Positions 1 through 8,278 of a stretch of DNA of 64,000 nucleotides are shown here, piece after piece. The translations under genes were made by a program, and so were the position numbers. The notes below the pieces were generated by a model. The model was not told the origin of the DNA. It searched no databases and saw only the letters and a program-made list of their open reading frames with translations. The DNA is from Streptomyces brasiliensis (GTDB taxonomy: Bacteria; Actinomycetota; Actinomycetes; Streptomycetales; Streptomycetaceae). Each line of letters begins with the position of its first letter. Positions within the stretch are counted from its first letter, which is position 1. The stretch lies in assembly GCF_014647875.1 (NCBI RefSeq), contig NZ_BMQA01000011.1, positions 178,207 to 242,206 on the forward strand. The letters run 5' to 3'.

Positions 1-828
1 GTCGGGTCGCGGCTCGCCGGCGGGCAGTTGACCGTCGAGCAGGCCCATCGGCTCACCGACGGCGACGGCGTCACGCTGCCGCGGGCCATGGAGGCCGCCG
101 GGTACGACCCCGACGGGATCGGGGCCGACCCCGAGCGGCTCGCCCGGATCGGTGCCTTCGTCGAACTGCACGTCGAGCAAGGGCGGGCCCTCGACCTCAC
201 CGGGGACGCGGTCGGTGTCGCCAGTGCCATCTGGCCGCACGGGCGGTGGCGGTTCGACTTCCGTGGGGAGGCCAACCATGCCGGGACGACCCGGCTGGTG
301 GACCGGCACGACCCGATGCTGCCCTACGCCGAGACCGTGCTCGCCGCCCGCCGGGAGGCCCGGCTCGCCGGTGCCGTCGCCACCTTCGGCAAGATCGCCG
401 TCGAGCCGAACGGCGTCAACGCCATCCCCTCCCTGGTGCGCGGCTGGCTCGACTCCCGTGCCGCCGATCAAGAGGCCCTGGACCGAGTGGTCGGCGCGGT
501 CGAGAGCGCCGCGCGCGACTACGCCGCCGCCCATGGCGTCGACCTCGACGTCGTCCGGGAGTCCTTCACGCCCGTCGTGGAGTTCGACCACGCCCTGCGC
601 GACGAACTCGCCCGCATCCTCGGCAAGGACACGGACCTGACGGTCCCCGTCCTGGAGACCGGTGCCGGACACGACGCCGGGATCCTCTCCACGAGCATCC
701 CGACCGCCATGCTGTTCGTGCGCAACCCCACCGGAGTCTCGCACTCCCCGGCCGAGTTCGCGGCCGAGGACGACTGCCTGGCCGGGGTGCACGCGCTCAC
801 CGACGTACTGGAAGGGCTGGCCACGTGA
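1..828 (+). CDS. M20-family amidohydrolase (allantoate / N-carbamoyl amino acid amidohydrolase-like), 5' truncated
   Basis: The frame is open from the first base, so the start lies to the left; 275 residues are visible of a family that is usually about 400 long. It reads as a binuclear zinc amidohydrolase of the M20 / hydantoinase-carbamoylase group: an HVEQG block near visible residue 57, HAGTTR near 92 at the start of the dimerisation lid, and GAGHDAG followed by SHSPAEF near the C-terminus, carrying the usual metal and substrate residues. Its stop codon overlaps the GTG of hutF, so the two are translationally coupled. Database names would suggest allantoate, but the hut context makes an N-formyl- or N-formimino-glutamate substrate possible (inference). 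Confidence 0.85.
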   Translation, partial: VGSRLAGGQLTVEQAHRLTDGDGVTLPRAMEAAGYDPDGIGADPERLARIGAFVELHVEQGRALDLTGDAVGVASAIWPHGRWRFDFRGEANHAGTTRLVDRHDPMLPYAETVLAARREARLAGAVATFGKIAVEPNGVNAIPSLVRGWLDSRAADQEALDRVVGAVESAARDYAAAHGVDLDVVRESFTPVVEFDHALRDELARILGKDTDLTVPVLETGAGHDAGILSTSIPTAMLFVRNPTGVSHSPAEFAAEDDCLAGVHALTDVLEGLAT

Positions 829-2168
829 CGAAGCGGACGTACTGGCTGGAGCACGCCTGGCTCGACACCCACGTCGAACCGGGCGTGGCCGTGGACATGG
901 ACACGAGCGGCGGCCGGATCGCCGGCGTCCGCACCGGTGTCCCCGCTCCGCCGCCCGGCGCCGAGGTGCTGCGCGGACTCACCCTTCCCGGGCTCGCGAA
1001 CGCGCACAGCCACGCCTTCCACCGCGCCCTGCGCGGCACCGTCCAGGTCGGCTCCGGCACCTTCTGGACCTGGCGCGAGGTCATGTACTCCGTCGCAGAC
1101 CGGCTGACCCCGGAGACCTACCACGCCCTCGCCCGCGCGGTGTACGCGGAGATGGCGCTGGCGGGGATCACGGCCGTCGGCGAGTTCCACTACGTGCACC
1201 ACGCGCCCGACGGCACCCCCTACGCCGACCCGAACGCCATGGGCGAGGCGCTCCTCGACGCCGCCGCCGAAGCCGGTATCCGCATCACCCTCCTCGACAC
1301 CTGCTATCTGTCCTCCGGCTTCGGACAACCGCCCAACACCCACCAGCGCCGCTTCTCCGACGGGAGCGCGGAGGCCTGGGCCGAACGCTGTTCAGTTCTC
1401 AAGGACCGGGATCACGCACGGATCGGGGCCGCGATCCACTCCGTACGGGCCGTGCCCGCAGGCCAGTTGGCGACGGTGGCGCTGTGGGCCGAGGAGCGGC
1501 GGGCCCCGCTCCATGTGCACCTGTCCGAGCAGACCGCCGAGAACGACGCCTGCCGAGAGGCGCACGGCGTCACCCCCACCCGGCTCCTCGCCGACCACGG
1601 TGTCCTCGGGCCGCGGACCACCGGCGTGCACAACACGCACCTCACCGACGAGGACATCGCCCTGCTCGGCGGCTCCCGCACCGGCACCTGCATGTGCCCG
1701 ACGACCGAGCGCGACCTGGCCGACGGCATCGGACCCGCCGTCGCCCTCCAGCGCGCGGGCTCCCCGCTGTCCCTCGGCTCCGACAGTCACGCCGTGACCG
1801 ACCTGCTCGAAGAGGCACGCGCCATGGAGCTGAACGAGCGGCTGCGCACCCAGGCCCGGGGTCACTGGACGGCCGCGGCACTGCTGCGGGCCGCCACCGC
1901 CGACGGCCACGCCGCCCTCGGCTGGGACGAGGCGGGCACGATCGAGACCGGCGCGCTCGCCGACCTCACGACGATCGCGCTCGACTCGGTCAGAACAGCG
2001 GGGCCGCTGCCGCGCCTGGGCGCCGAGACGGCCGTATTCGCCGCGACGGCAGCGGACGTACGGCACACGATCGTCGCAGGCCGGCACGTCGTACGCGACG
2101 GGGCGCACACGCTCGTACCCGATGTGCCCCAAGCCCTGGCGCGGGCCGTCGAAGCCCTGCGCGCCTGA
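825..2168 (+). CDS. hutF: Formimidoylglutamate deiminase
   Basis: A 447-residue amidohydrolase-superfamily protein that hydrolyses N-formimino-L-glutamate to N-formylglutamate and ammonia in histidine degradation. Visible motifs in order are ANAHSHAFHR (metal-binding HxH, about residue 60), HVHLSEQTAEND (about 230), GVHNTHLTD (about 265) and SLGSDSHAVTD (about 320, metal-binding Asp). The length is normal for HutF. GTG is chosen because it overlaps the upstream stop (GTGA) and gives the family's N-terminus, MTKRTYWLEHAWL. It is followed 32 bases later by hutI in the same direction, which is the main reason to call it HutF rather than another deaminase. Confidence 0.9.
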   Translation: MTKRTYWLEHAWLDTHVEPGVAVDMDTSGGRIAGVRTGVPAPPPGAEVLRGLTLPGLANAHSHAFHRALRGTVQVGSGTFWTWREVMYSVADRLTPETYHALARAVYAEMALAGITAVGEFHYVHHAPDGTPYADPNAMGEALLDAAAEAGIRITLLDTCYLSSGFGQPPNTHQRRFSDGSAEAWAERCSVLKDRDHARIGAAIHSVRAVPAGQLATVALWAEERRAPLHVHLSEQTAENDACREAHGVTPTRLLADHGVLGPRTTGVHNTHLTDEDIALLGGSRTGTCMCPTTERDLADGIGPAVALQRAGSPLSLGSDSHAVTDLLEEARAMELNERLRTQARGHWTAAALLRAATADGHAALGWDEAGTIETGALADLTTIALDSVRTAGPLPRLGAETAVFAATAADVRHTIVAGRHVVRDGAHTLVPDVPQALARAVEALRA

Positions 2169-2200
2169 CGCCCCCCGCAGCAGCCACCCACGAGGACGCC

Positions 2201-3376
2201 ATGAGCAGCAGCACCGTCATCACCAACATCGCCACGCTGGTCACCAACGACCCCTCCCTGGGGGACAGCTCCCCCCTCGGTCTGATCCAGGACGCGGCCG
2301 TCGTCATCGACGGCGACCGCGTCGCGTGGACCGGTGAATCAAGCAAAGCACCCGCCACTGACAACCGGGTCGACGCGGGCGGCCGGGCGGTGCTGCCGGG
2401 CTTCGTCGACTCGCACTCGCACCTGGTCTTCGCGGGCGACCGCACCCAGGAGTTCAACGCCCGTATGTCGGGCCGCTCGTACAGCGCGGGCGGCATCCGC
2501 ACGACGGTCGCGGCGACGCGCGCGGCGAGCGACGCGGACCTGGAGGCCAACCTCACCCGCTATCTCGCCGAGGCGCTGCGCCAGGGCACCACCACCTTCG
2601 AGACCAAGTCCGGCTACGGCCTGACCGTCGAGGACGAGGCCCGCGCCCTGCGCATCGCCGCCGCGCACACCGACGAGGTCACCTACCTCGGCGCCCACAT
2701 CGTGTCGCCCGACTACGCCGACGACCCGGCGGCCTATGTCGCCCTCGTCACCGGCGAGATGCTGGACGCCTGTGCTCCGTACGCCCGTTGGATCGACGTC
2801 TTCTGCGAGAAGGGCGCCTTCGACGGTGACCAGGCCCGCGCGATCCTCACCGCGGGCAAGGCCAGGGGCCTGCACCCCCGCATCCACGCCAACCAGCTCT
2901 CCTGCGGCCCGGGCGTCCAGCTGGCCGTCGAGCTGGACGCGGCCAGCGCCGACCACTGCACCCACCTCACGGACGCGGACGTCGACGCGCTGGCGAGCGG
3001 CCGTACGGTCGCGACCCTGCTGCCCGGCGCCGAGTTCTCCACCCGCGCCGAGTGGCCGAACGCCCGCCGGCTCCTGGACGCGGGCGTCACCGTCGCCCTC
3101 TCCACCGACTGCAACCCGGGCTCGTCGTTCACGTCCTCCGTCCCGTTCTGCGTCGCGCTGGCGGTACGGGACATGGGCATGACGCCGGACGAGGCGGTCT
3201 GGTCGGCGACGGCGGGCGGTGCGGCGGCCCTGCGCCGTGACGACATCGGCCGCCTCACGCCGGGCGCGTACGCGGACCTGGCACTCCTGGACGCCCCGAG
3301 CCACGTCCACCTGGCCTACCGGCCGGGCGTTCCCCTGGTCACGGGCGTGTGGCGACGGGGCGTACGCGAGGTCTGA
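2201..3376 (+). CDS. hutI: Imidazolonepropionase
   Basis: A 391-residue cytosolic amidohydrolase that opens imidazolone-5-propionate to N-formimino-L-glutamate, the step before HutF. Diagnostic motifs are FVDSHSHLVFAGDR (about residue 65-80), TKSGYG (about 135), HPRIHANQLS (about 227) and ALSTDCNPGSS (about 300). The start ATG has a GAGGA Shine-Dalgarno sequence seven bases upstream. It is the last gene of the hut run and is convergent with the lectin-domain gene on the other strand. Confidence 0.95.
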   Translation: MSSSTVITNIATLVTNDPSLGDSSPLGLIQDAAVVIDGDRVAWTGESSKAPATDNRVDAGGRAVLPGFVDSHSHLVFAGDRTQEFNARMSGRSYSAGGIRTTVAATRAASDADLEANLTRYLAEALRQGTTTFETKSGYGLTVEDEARALRIAAAHTDEVTYLGAHIVSPDYADDPAAYVALVTGEMLDACAPYARWIDVFCEKGAFDGDQARAILTAGKARGLHPRIHANQLSCGPGVQLAVELDAASADHCTHLTDADVDALASGRTVATLLPGAEFSTRAEWPNARRLLDAGVTVALSTDCNPGSSFTSSVPFCVALAVRDMGMTPDEAVWSATAGGAAALRRDDIGRLTPGAYADLALLDAPSHVHLAYRPGVPLVTGVWRRGVREV

Positions 3377-3414
3377 GCCACCTCCAGCCCCCGGCGGTGG
3401 TGCGATCGCCCCCC

Positions 3415-3494
3415 GGAGGACTGGTCAAGCCGCGTCGCCGGCTCCGCCGGGCGGGGCGCGGTCGCGCGGCTTCTGGAGGACCGGTCAGGCCGCG
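3415..3494. repeat. Two 20-bp direct repeats 60 bp apart at the hutI / lectin-gene junction
   Basis: GGAGGACTGGTCAAGCCGCG (3415-3434) recurs as GGAGGACCGGTCAGGCCGCG (3475-3494) with two mismatches. The second copy overlaps the last codons of the lectin-domain gene. The GC-rich stretch between them can fold and may serve as the convergent termination region. This is inference; no clean terminator hairpin is seen. Confidence 0.4.
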
Positions 3495-5020
3495 CCTGCC
3501 CGCCACTGCTGCCGCGCCCCGCCGTCCAGCGGCTCCAGCGCCACCCCGTCGCCGCCCCCGTCCGGCGTCACCCCCGTCCCGATGGCGATCGCCGGCCGGA
3601 TCACGCCGCCGGAGCCGACGGTGAAGCGCAGGTTCTGGCCGTTGCGGCCGTCCACCGAGGCGCACTCCCAGATGCCGACACCCCGGTCCACGGCGCCGCG
3701 GCTGTCCAGGCAGAAGTCGGGGTCGGCGGCGGACCGGAGGACGCCGCGGTCGGTGTCCACGCGCCAGCGCTGGGTGGGAGAGGAGGAGCAGGAGGCTGTG
3801 ATCACGTCCGTGCCCTTCGCGAAGTCGCCGTCGCGGACGTCCAGGCAGCGGCCCGTGGCAACGTTCACCACTTGGGCGTAGGAGCCGCCCGGGGGCCGGG
3901 GCGCCGGCTTCGGGGTGGGCGTCGGCTTCGGCGGCGCCGACGTCCGCGGCGGGTGGGACGTACGGGTCGGTGAGGGTGAGGGCGAGGGGGACGCGGTGGA
4001 CGGGGACGGGGACGGGGAGACGGTCGCCGTCGTCGTCACCGTGACCGGCGGGCTCGAGGGCAGTACGGTCGCGGCCGCCGATCCCGGTCCGGACGAGCCG
4101 GGCCGGGTCAGCAGGAACACCAGCAGCGGGGCCAGGGCCACGCCCAGCGCCGCCGAGGCCAGCACCAGCCGGCGGGACGGCGGCCAACTCCGGTGCGCCG
4201 TACGGGACTCGGGGACGGTGACGGCGCCCTCGTCGCGAACGTACGCCGTGCCGCTCCACGGCAGCAACCCCTCGGCCAGCACCGTGCGGGGGTCGTCCCG
4301 CAGGGCGGTGAGGTCCTCGTACGCGCCCGTGCAGTGCGGGCAGTGCCCCATGTGGGCCTGCAGGTCGGGGCTGTAGCGGGGGTTGCCGGGCCGGACCGAC
4401 TCCTCGATCAGCCGGCGGAAGTCGCCGCAGCGCGGGTCGTCGGAGGCGGCGAGCCGGGAGCGGAGGACGGCCTGCGCCATGGCCTGGAGGGCCTGCGGGG
4501 TGCCGTACGTCACGTCCTCGCGGGTCAGGCCGAGGAAGACGGCGGTGCGCTCGGCCGGTTCGCGTTCCACCACGCCGTACCGGATGAGGCCCTGGGTGCG
4601 GGAGGGCAGCGTACGGAACGCCGGGAGCAGGGGCGGGGGCGGGCCGCCGGGGTTGCCGGACGAGTTCAGGACCAGGAGCAGACCGGGGTCCACCCCCGCG
4701 ACGCGCTCGTCCGCGGCCCAGGTCGCGGCCGATCGGGCCGTCAGCAGCAGGAGTTGGTGACGCAGCGGGACGCGCGGTTCGACGCCGCGTGCCGTCTCGC
4801 GGGCGGCGGTCGTGTGGGTCTGAGCCGCCAGCTGCCGTGCCGCCGACTCGGTCGCCGTGCACAGCCGTGCGTAGTCGAGGACCCTCGAGTGATGGCGCAC
4901 GCGCAGTTCCCGCAGGGCCGGGTACGCGGTCGCGGTGCTGGTGCGCAGCAGCTCCGTCAGCCGCGCGTCCGAGGCCCGCGCGTTGTCGCCGCCGCCCTCG
5001 GCCAGGTCGCCCTGAGCCAT
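3485..5020 (-). CDS. Membrane protein with sigma-factor-like / zinc-finger-like cytoplasmic part and external ricin-B lectin domain
   Basis: A 511-residue protein in three parts. Residues about 1-265 resemble the helical N-terminus of Streptomyces sigma-like regulators and end in an HMGHCPHC cluster typical of zf-HC2 anti-sigma domains. One membrane helix follows near residues 290-312 (LVLASAALGVALAPLLVFLL), then a Ser/Thr/Pro-rich linker of about 75 residues. The C-terminal 130 residues form a ricin-B type lectin fold with paired CLDVRDG and CLDSRG repeats and QRW/QQW motifs. The ATG was chosen for the ideal AGGAGG seven bases upstream; the GTG six codons earlier would lie inside that site. 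The topology suggests carbohydrate binding outside and signalling inside. No function is proven. It lies downstream of sigI on the same strand, after a terminator-like hairpin. Confidence 0.8.
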   Translation of the reverse strand: MAQGDLAEGGGDNARASDARLTELLRTSTATAYPALRELRVRHHSRVLDYARLCTATESAARQLAAQTHTTAARETARGVEPRVPLRHQLLLLTARSAATWAADERVAGVDPGLLLVLNSSGNPGGPPPPLLPAFRTLPSRTQGLIRYGVVEREPAERTAVFLGLTREDVTYGTPQALQAMAQAVLRSRLAASDDPRCGDFRRLIEESVRPGNPRYSPDLQAHMGHCPHCTGAYEDLTALRDDPRTVLAEGLLPWSGTAYVRDEGAVTVPESRTAHRSWPPSRRLVLASAALGVALAPLLVFLLTRPGSSGPGSAAATVLPSSPPVTVTTTATVSPSPSPSTASPSPSPSPTRTSHPPRTSAPPKPTPTPKPAPRPPGGSYAQVVNVATGRCLDVRDGDFAKGTDVITASCSSSPTQRWRVDTDRGVLRSAADPDFCLDSRGAVDRGVGIWECASVDGRNGQNLRFTVGSGGVIRPAIAIGTGVTPDGGGDGVALEPLDGGARQQWRAGAA

Positions 5021-5177
5021 TCCCGAGCCTCCTCGCACCCGCCGCGGCCGTCCGTCCGCGCTCCCGCTTCCGACCTACCGGCCGGTTCGGGGTGCCCATA
5101 GTGATGGAGGGAGACCCGTCGGGAAAGACGTTTCCCGGGGTAACCCACGGGACTCGTGGCACGGCGCGGAGAGGTGA

Positions 5178-5208
5178 GAGCGGTCCGGCACCGTCTGCCG
5201 GACCGCTC
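5178..5208 (-). terminator. Hairpin terminator after sigI
   Basis: A perfect 13-bp stem, GAGCGGTCCGGCA (5178-5190) with TGCCGGACCGCTC (5196-5208), and a 5-base loop. It lies 39 bases past the sigI stop. It separates sigI from the lectin-domain gene on the same strand. No T-run follows, as usual in Streptomyces. Confidence 0.7.
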
Positions 5209-5246
5209 ACCAAGTCTCCTGGCGGAGGCGGGGGTCGTCCCGGGCC

Positions 5247-6122
5247 TCACTCCTCCAGCGTCAGCCCCCTGCGCAGCCGCACCAGCGTGCGGGACAGCAG
5301 GCGCGACACGTGCATCTGCGAGATGCCCAGCTCGTCGCCGATCTCGGACTGGGTCATGCCCGCCACGAACCGCAGGGAGAGGATCTTCCGGTCCCGGGAC
5401 GGGAGTTCGGCGATCAGCGGCTTCAACGACTCGACGTACTCGATGCCTTCGAGTCCGTGGTCCTCGTAGCCGATGCGGTCCGCCAGCGCGCCCTCGGTGT
5501 CGTCCTCCTCGGGCTGGGCGTCCAGCGACGCCGCGGTGTACGCGTTCGACGCGGCCATGCCCTCGACCACCTCGTCGTTGGACAGGCCAAGACGTTCGGC
5601 GAGTTCCGGCACCGTAGGTGCGCGGTCCAGCTTCTGCGCCAGTTCGTCACCGGCCTTGGCCAGGTCGAGGCGCAGCTCCTGCAGCCGGCGCGGTACGCGC
5701 ACGGACCAGGAGGTGTCGCGGAAGAAGCGCTTGATCTCGCCGATGATGGTCGGCATGGCGAAGGTGGGGAACTCCACACCGCGGGACAGCTCGAAGCGGT
5801 CGATCGCCTTGATCAGGCCGATCGTGCCGACCTGGATGATGTCCTCCATCGGTTCGCTGCGGGAGCGGAAGCGGGAGGCGGCGAACTTGACCAGCGCCAG
5901 GTTGAGCTCGACGAGGGTGTTGCGCACGTACGCGTGCTCGTGGGTGCCTTCCTCGAGCGACTCGAGCCGCGCGAAGAGGGTCTTGGACAGAGCCCGCGCG
6001 TCGACGGCGTCGACCTCGTCGTACGGGGGGATCTCGGGGAGCCCCTCGATGGGATCCAGTTGTTCCGGTGGGGGTGTCGACGTCGCGTTGTGGGTAGGCG
6101 ATGCGTCGAGCCGGGGTGACAT
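5247..6122 (-). CDS. sigI: RNA polymerase sigma factor, SigB/SigF family (SigI-like)
   Basis: A 291-residue group 3 sigma-70 factor. Region 2 carries the core-binding and -10 recognition segment (EDIIQVGTIGLIKAIDRFEL followed by GEIKRFFRDT, residues about 90-150). Region 3 follows (VPELAERLGLS, about 180), and region 4 has SRDRKILSLRF and the helix-turn-helix TQSEIGDELGISQMHVSRLL (about 245-280). The internal ATG at 6122 was chosen because GGAGG sits five bases upstream; a start at 6143 lacks one. It is divergent from an anti-anti-sigma gene and a kinase-like gene. From memory this matches the S. coelicolor SigI locus, where the sigma factor is controlled by partner switching. The assignment to SigI rather than another SigB paralogue rests on synteny. 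Confidence 0.9.
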   Translation of the reverse strand: MSPRLDASPTHNATSTPPPEQLDPIEGLPEIPPYDEVDAVDARALSKTLFARLESLEEGTHEHAYVRNTLVELNLALVKFAASRFRSRSEPMEDIIQVGTIGLIKAIDRFELSRGVEFPTFAMPTIIGEIKRFFRDTSWSVRVPRRLQELRLDLAKAGDELAQKLDRAPTVPELAERLGLSNDEVVEGMAASNAYTAASLDAQPEEDDTEGALADRIGYEDHGLEGIEYVESLKPLIAELPSRDRKILSLRFVAGMTQSEIGDELGISQMHVSRLLSRTLVRLRRGLTLEE

Positions 6123-6371
6123 GGTGTCCTCCATCGTTCTCGGCATAAGGCTGCCGAAGCCATGCGTGCACTGCGGTGTGCGGCGCCTCCAAAGCCGGCC
6201 GTGTCGGTTTCTTGTCCCTACTAGCCCTACCCGCTTCACCAAGTCCGTCGCAAGTGCGTTCTGTGGCTATATGTCCGATTCTGGGCGGTTGTTCGGCTGT
6301 CGGAGTGCGTACGGAAGGCGTAGTGTTCGAGGGCATCAGTCAGCAGCCACGACCTCGGGAGAGAGAGACGC

Positions 6372-6749
6372 ATGGACCGCGGGACGGTCGGCAGCGCACA
6401 GTCGGGCCGGCTTCTGGTGGAGGTGCGGGAAGAGGGCTCCAGCGCCGTGGTGACACCGGCGGGTGAGCTCGATCACCACACCGCCGATCTGTTGCGCGAA
6501 CCGCTCGACGCTCTCCTCGCGAAGGGGTTCTCGCGACTCGTCGTGGACTGTTCACGGCTCGAGTTCTGTGACTCCACGGGGCTGAATGTGCTTCTCGGCA
6601 CACGCCTGAAGGCGGAGGCCGCCGGTGGCGGGGTGCATCTGGCGGGGATGCTCCCCGTGGTGGCCCGTGTGTTCGAAATCACAGGTGCGGGGGCGGTCTT
6701 CACCGTCCACGACTCCGTCGAGGACGCCCTGGCCGACGAGGCCGGATAA
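6372..6749 (+). CDS. arsI: Anti-sigma factor antagonist (STAS domain)
   Basis: A 125-residue STAS protein of the RsbV/SpoIIAA type. The phosphorylatable serine lies in FCDSTGLNVLL, near residue 65. In the family, the unphosphorylated form captures the anti-sigma kinase and frees the sigma factor. It is divergent from sigI with 249 bases between, and the ATP-binding partner lies 197 bases downstream on the same strand. A GGGAGAGAGA purine tract precedes the ATG. The symbol follows the S. coelicolor locus by synteny, recalled rather than checked. Confidence 0.88.
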   Translation: MDRGTVGSAQSGRLLVEVREEGSSAVVTPAGELDHHTADLLREPLDALLAKGFSRLVVDCSRLEFCDSTGLNVLLGTRLKAEAAGGGVHLAGMLPVVARVFEITGAGAVFTVHDSVEDALADEAG

Positions 6750-6946
6750 GCCCGCGCCGCGCCCCGGCCACATCGCCGCACAAGGGGGTGTTCCGCCGGA
6801 TCCGCCGGGCAGGAGACAACCTGAGCCCGTCGGCCTCCACAGCCCCGGGTGAACCACGAACGACCTGCGTACGACGTACGTACCGACCTGTACTGACGTA
6901 CTGACTACTGAATCGCGAACCGGCGGATCGGTGAGGTGAAGCGCTG

Positions 6947-7393
6947 ATGGGCACCGAGGGGGCGACGGCCGTGCCGTCGGAGGGGCGGCAGGTCCGCAGG
7001 CTGCGCCTCGACGGCGAGAGCGGGGTCGTACCGCTCGCCCGCGACTTCACCCGTCAGGCGCTGTACGCCTGGGGCTGGCTGCCCGCCGCCACCGCCGACC
7101 AGCGGGCCGCCGCCGAGGATGTGCTGCTCGTCGTCTCCGAGCTGGTCACCAACGCCTGTCTGCACGCCGAGGGGCCCGACGCGCTGTTCCTGTCCTGCGA
7201 CAACAAGGTGATCCGTATCGAGGTCTCCGACCGCGGCACCGGCCAGCCCGCCCCGCGCACCCCGCACCGCGCCGGGCGCCCCGGCGGTCACGGGATGTTC
7301 ATCGTGCAGCGGCTGTGCCTGGACTGGGGGGTCGTGCGCACTCCCGGTGTCTCGGGCAAGACGGTCTGGGCGGAGCTGGGAGCCCCGGCCTAG
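6947..7393 (+). CDS. prsI: ATP-binding anti-sigma factor / serine kinase (HATPase_c, RsbW-like)
   Basis: A 148-residue GHKL-fold protein. The N box reads VVSELVTNACLHA (about residue 65), followed by EVSDRGTG (G1, about 95) and a GGHGMFIVQRL G2 box (about 118). Such proteins bind the cognate sigma factor and phosphorylate the STAS antagonist. ATG 6947 has GGTGAGG and GCGCTG upstream. The gene completes the sigma / antagonist / anti-sigma triad. The 197-base gap before it is unusually rich in GTAC tetranucleotides (6867-6909), so it may have its own promoter. Confidence 0.85.
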   Translation: MGTEGATAVPSEGRQVRRLRLDGESGVVPLARDFTRQALYAWGWLPAATADQRAAAEDVLLVVSELVTNACLHAEGPDALFLSCDNKVIRIEVSDRGTGQPAPRTPHRAGRPGGHGMFIVQRLCLDWGVVRTPGVSGKTVWAELGAPA

Positions 7394-7562
7394 CGCCATC
7401 ATTCCAGCTCTGGTTACCCGCGGTCACCCTCTCCACTCGAACCCCTGCACGCGCACGTCGGATCGTCACAACTTCGGGCGTGCTCCGTGTCTTCCCTCCT
7501 CACGGCCCCGGGCGTACCTTGACGGCCGATCTGATGTGCCGTCAGGAATGAGGTGGACCGCC

Positions 7563-8249
7563 GTGTCGTACCCGAAGCGAACCGCCGCGCTCGCGTCCGC
7601 CGCCGCGCTGGCCGGCTCGGCGGTGCTGCTGGCCGCGCCGGCGGCCCATGCCGAGGTCGTCGACCTCAACTACCACTGCAAGACTCCGATCGGGGACAAG
7701 AGCGCGGTGTCGCCCATCGACATCAAGGGCGTGAAGAGCGGCAACGGTTACAAGATCACCATGTCCTGACAGAAGGGCGTCTCGTCCAGCCCGGTCGAGC
7801 TGGGCAAGGGCGCGATGAACCCGAGCGCGACCATCAAGCTCGGCGGAGCGGACGGCGGCACGATGAACGTGACGGGTCCGCCCAACCAGGCCGCGATCCC
7901 CGCCAACACCCCGATCAGGATCAGCGACTTGAGCGGCACGTACACCCCGAAGAAGTCGGGCAAGGTCACCTTCACCGCGGACGTCCTCACCATCAAGGCG
8001 CTCGGCACGACGACGACCTGCACCCCGGCCGACGATCCCAAGCCCTCGCTGACTCTCGACGTGACCGCGGCGGGCGGCGGCGCGAGCGGATCGACCTCGC
8101 AGAGCGGCACCGACTCCGGCGGACAGCTTCCGCAGACCGGCCCGGCGGACTCGGCCATCGCCCTCGGCACGCTCGGCGGAACGGTCCTGCTCGCGGGCGC
8201 TGCGGGCGCGCTGTGGCTGACGCGACGGAACCAGCCCGTACGCCGCTGA
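7563..8249 (+). pseudogene. Secreted sortase-substrate surface protein with an in-frame stop codon
   Basis: The frame encodes a signal peptide ending in AAPAAHA, an extracellular domain beginning with CKTPIGDKSAVSP, then LPQTG, a hydrophobic helix and a basic tail (RRNQPVRR), which is a sortase sorting signal. A TGA at 7767-7769 interrupts the frame after ITMS. The same frame then continues without loss for 160 codons and aligns with the paralogous domain in the gene at 10192, where this position is Phe. TGG to TGA is the simplest origin. GTG 7563 was chosen because GAGGTGG lies six bases upstream; ATG 7548 is the alternative. It could be a true nonsense mutation, a base-call error or stop-codon readthrough. 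Confidence 0.75.
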
Positions 8250-8278
8250 GTGTCCGGGCCCGACCGCTGGAGCCGCCG

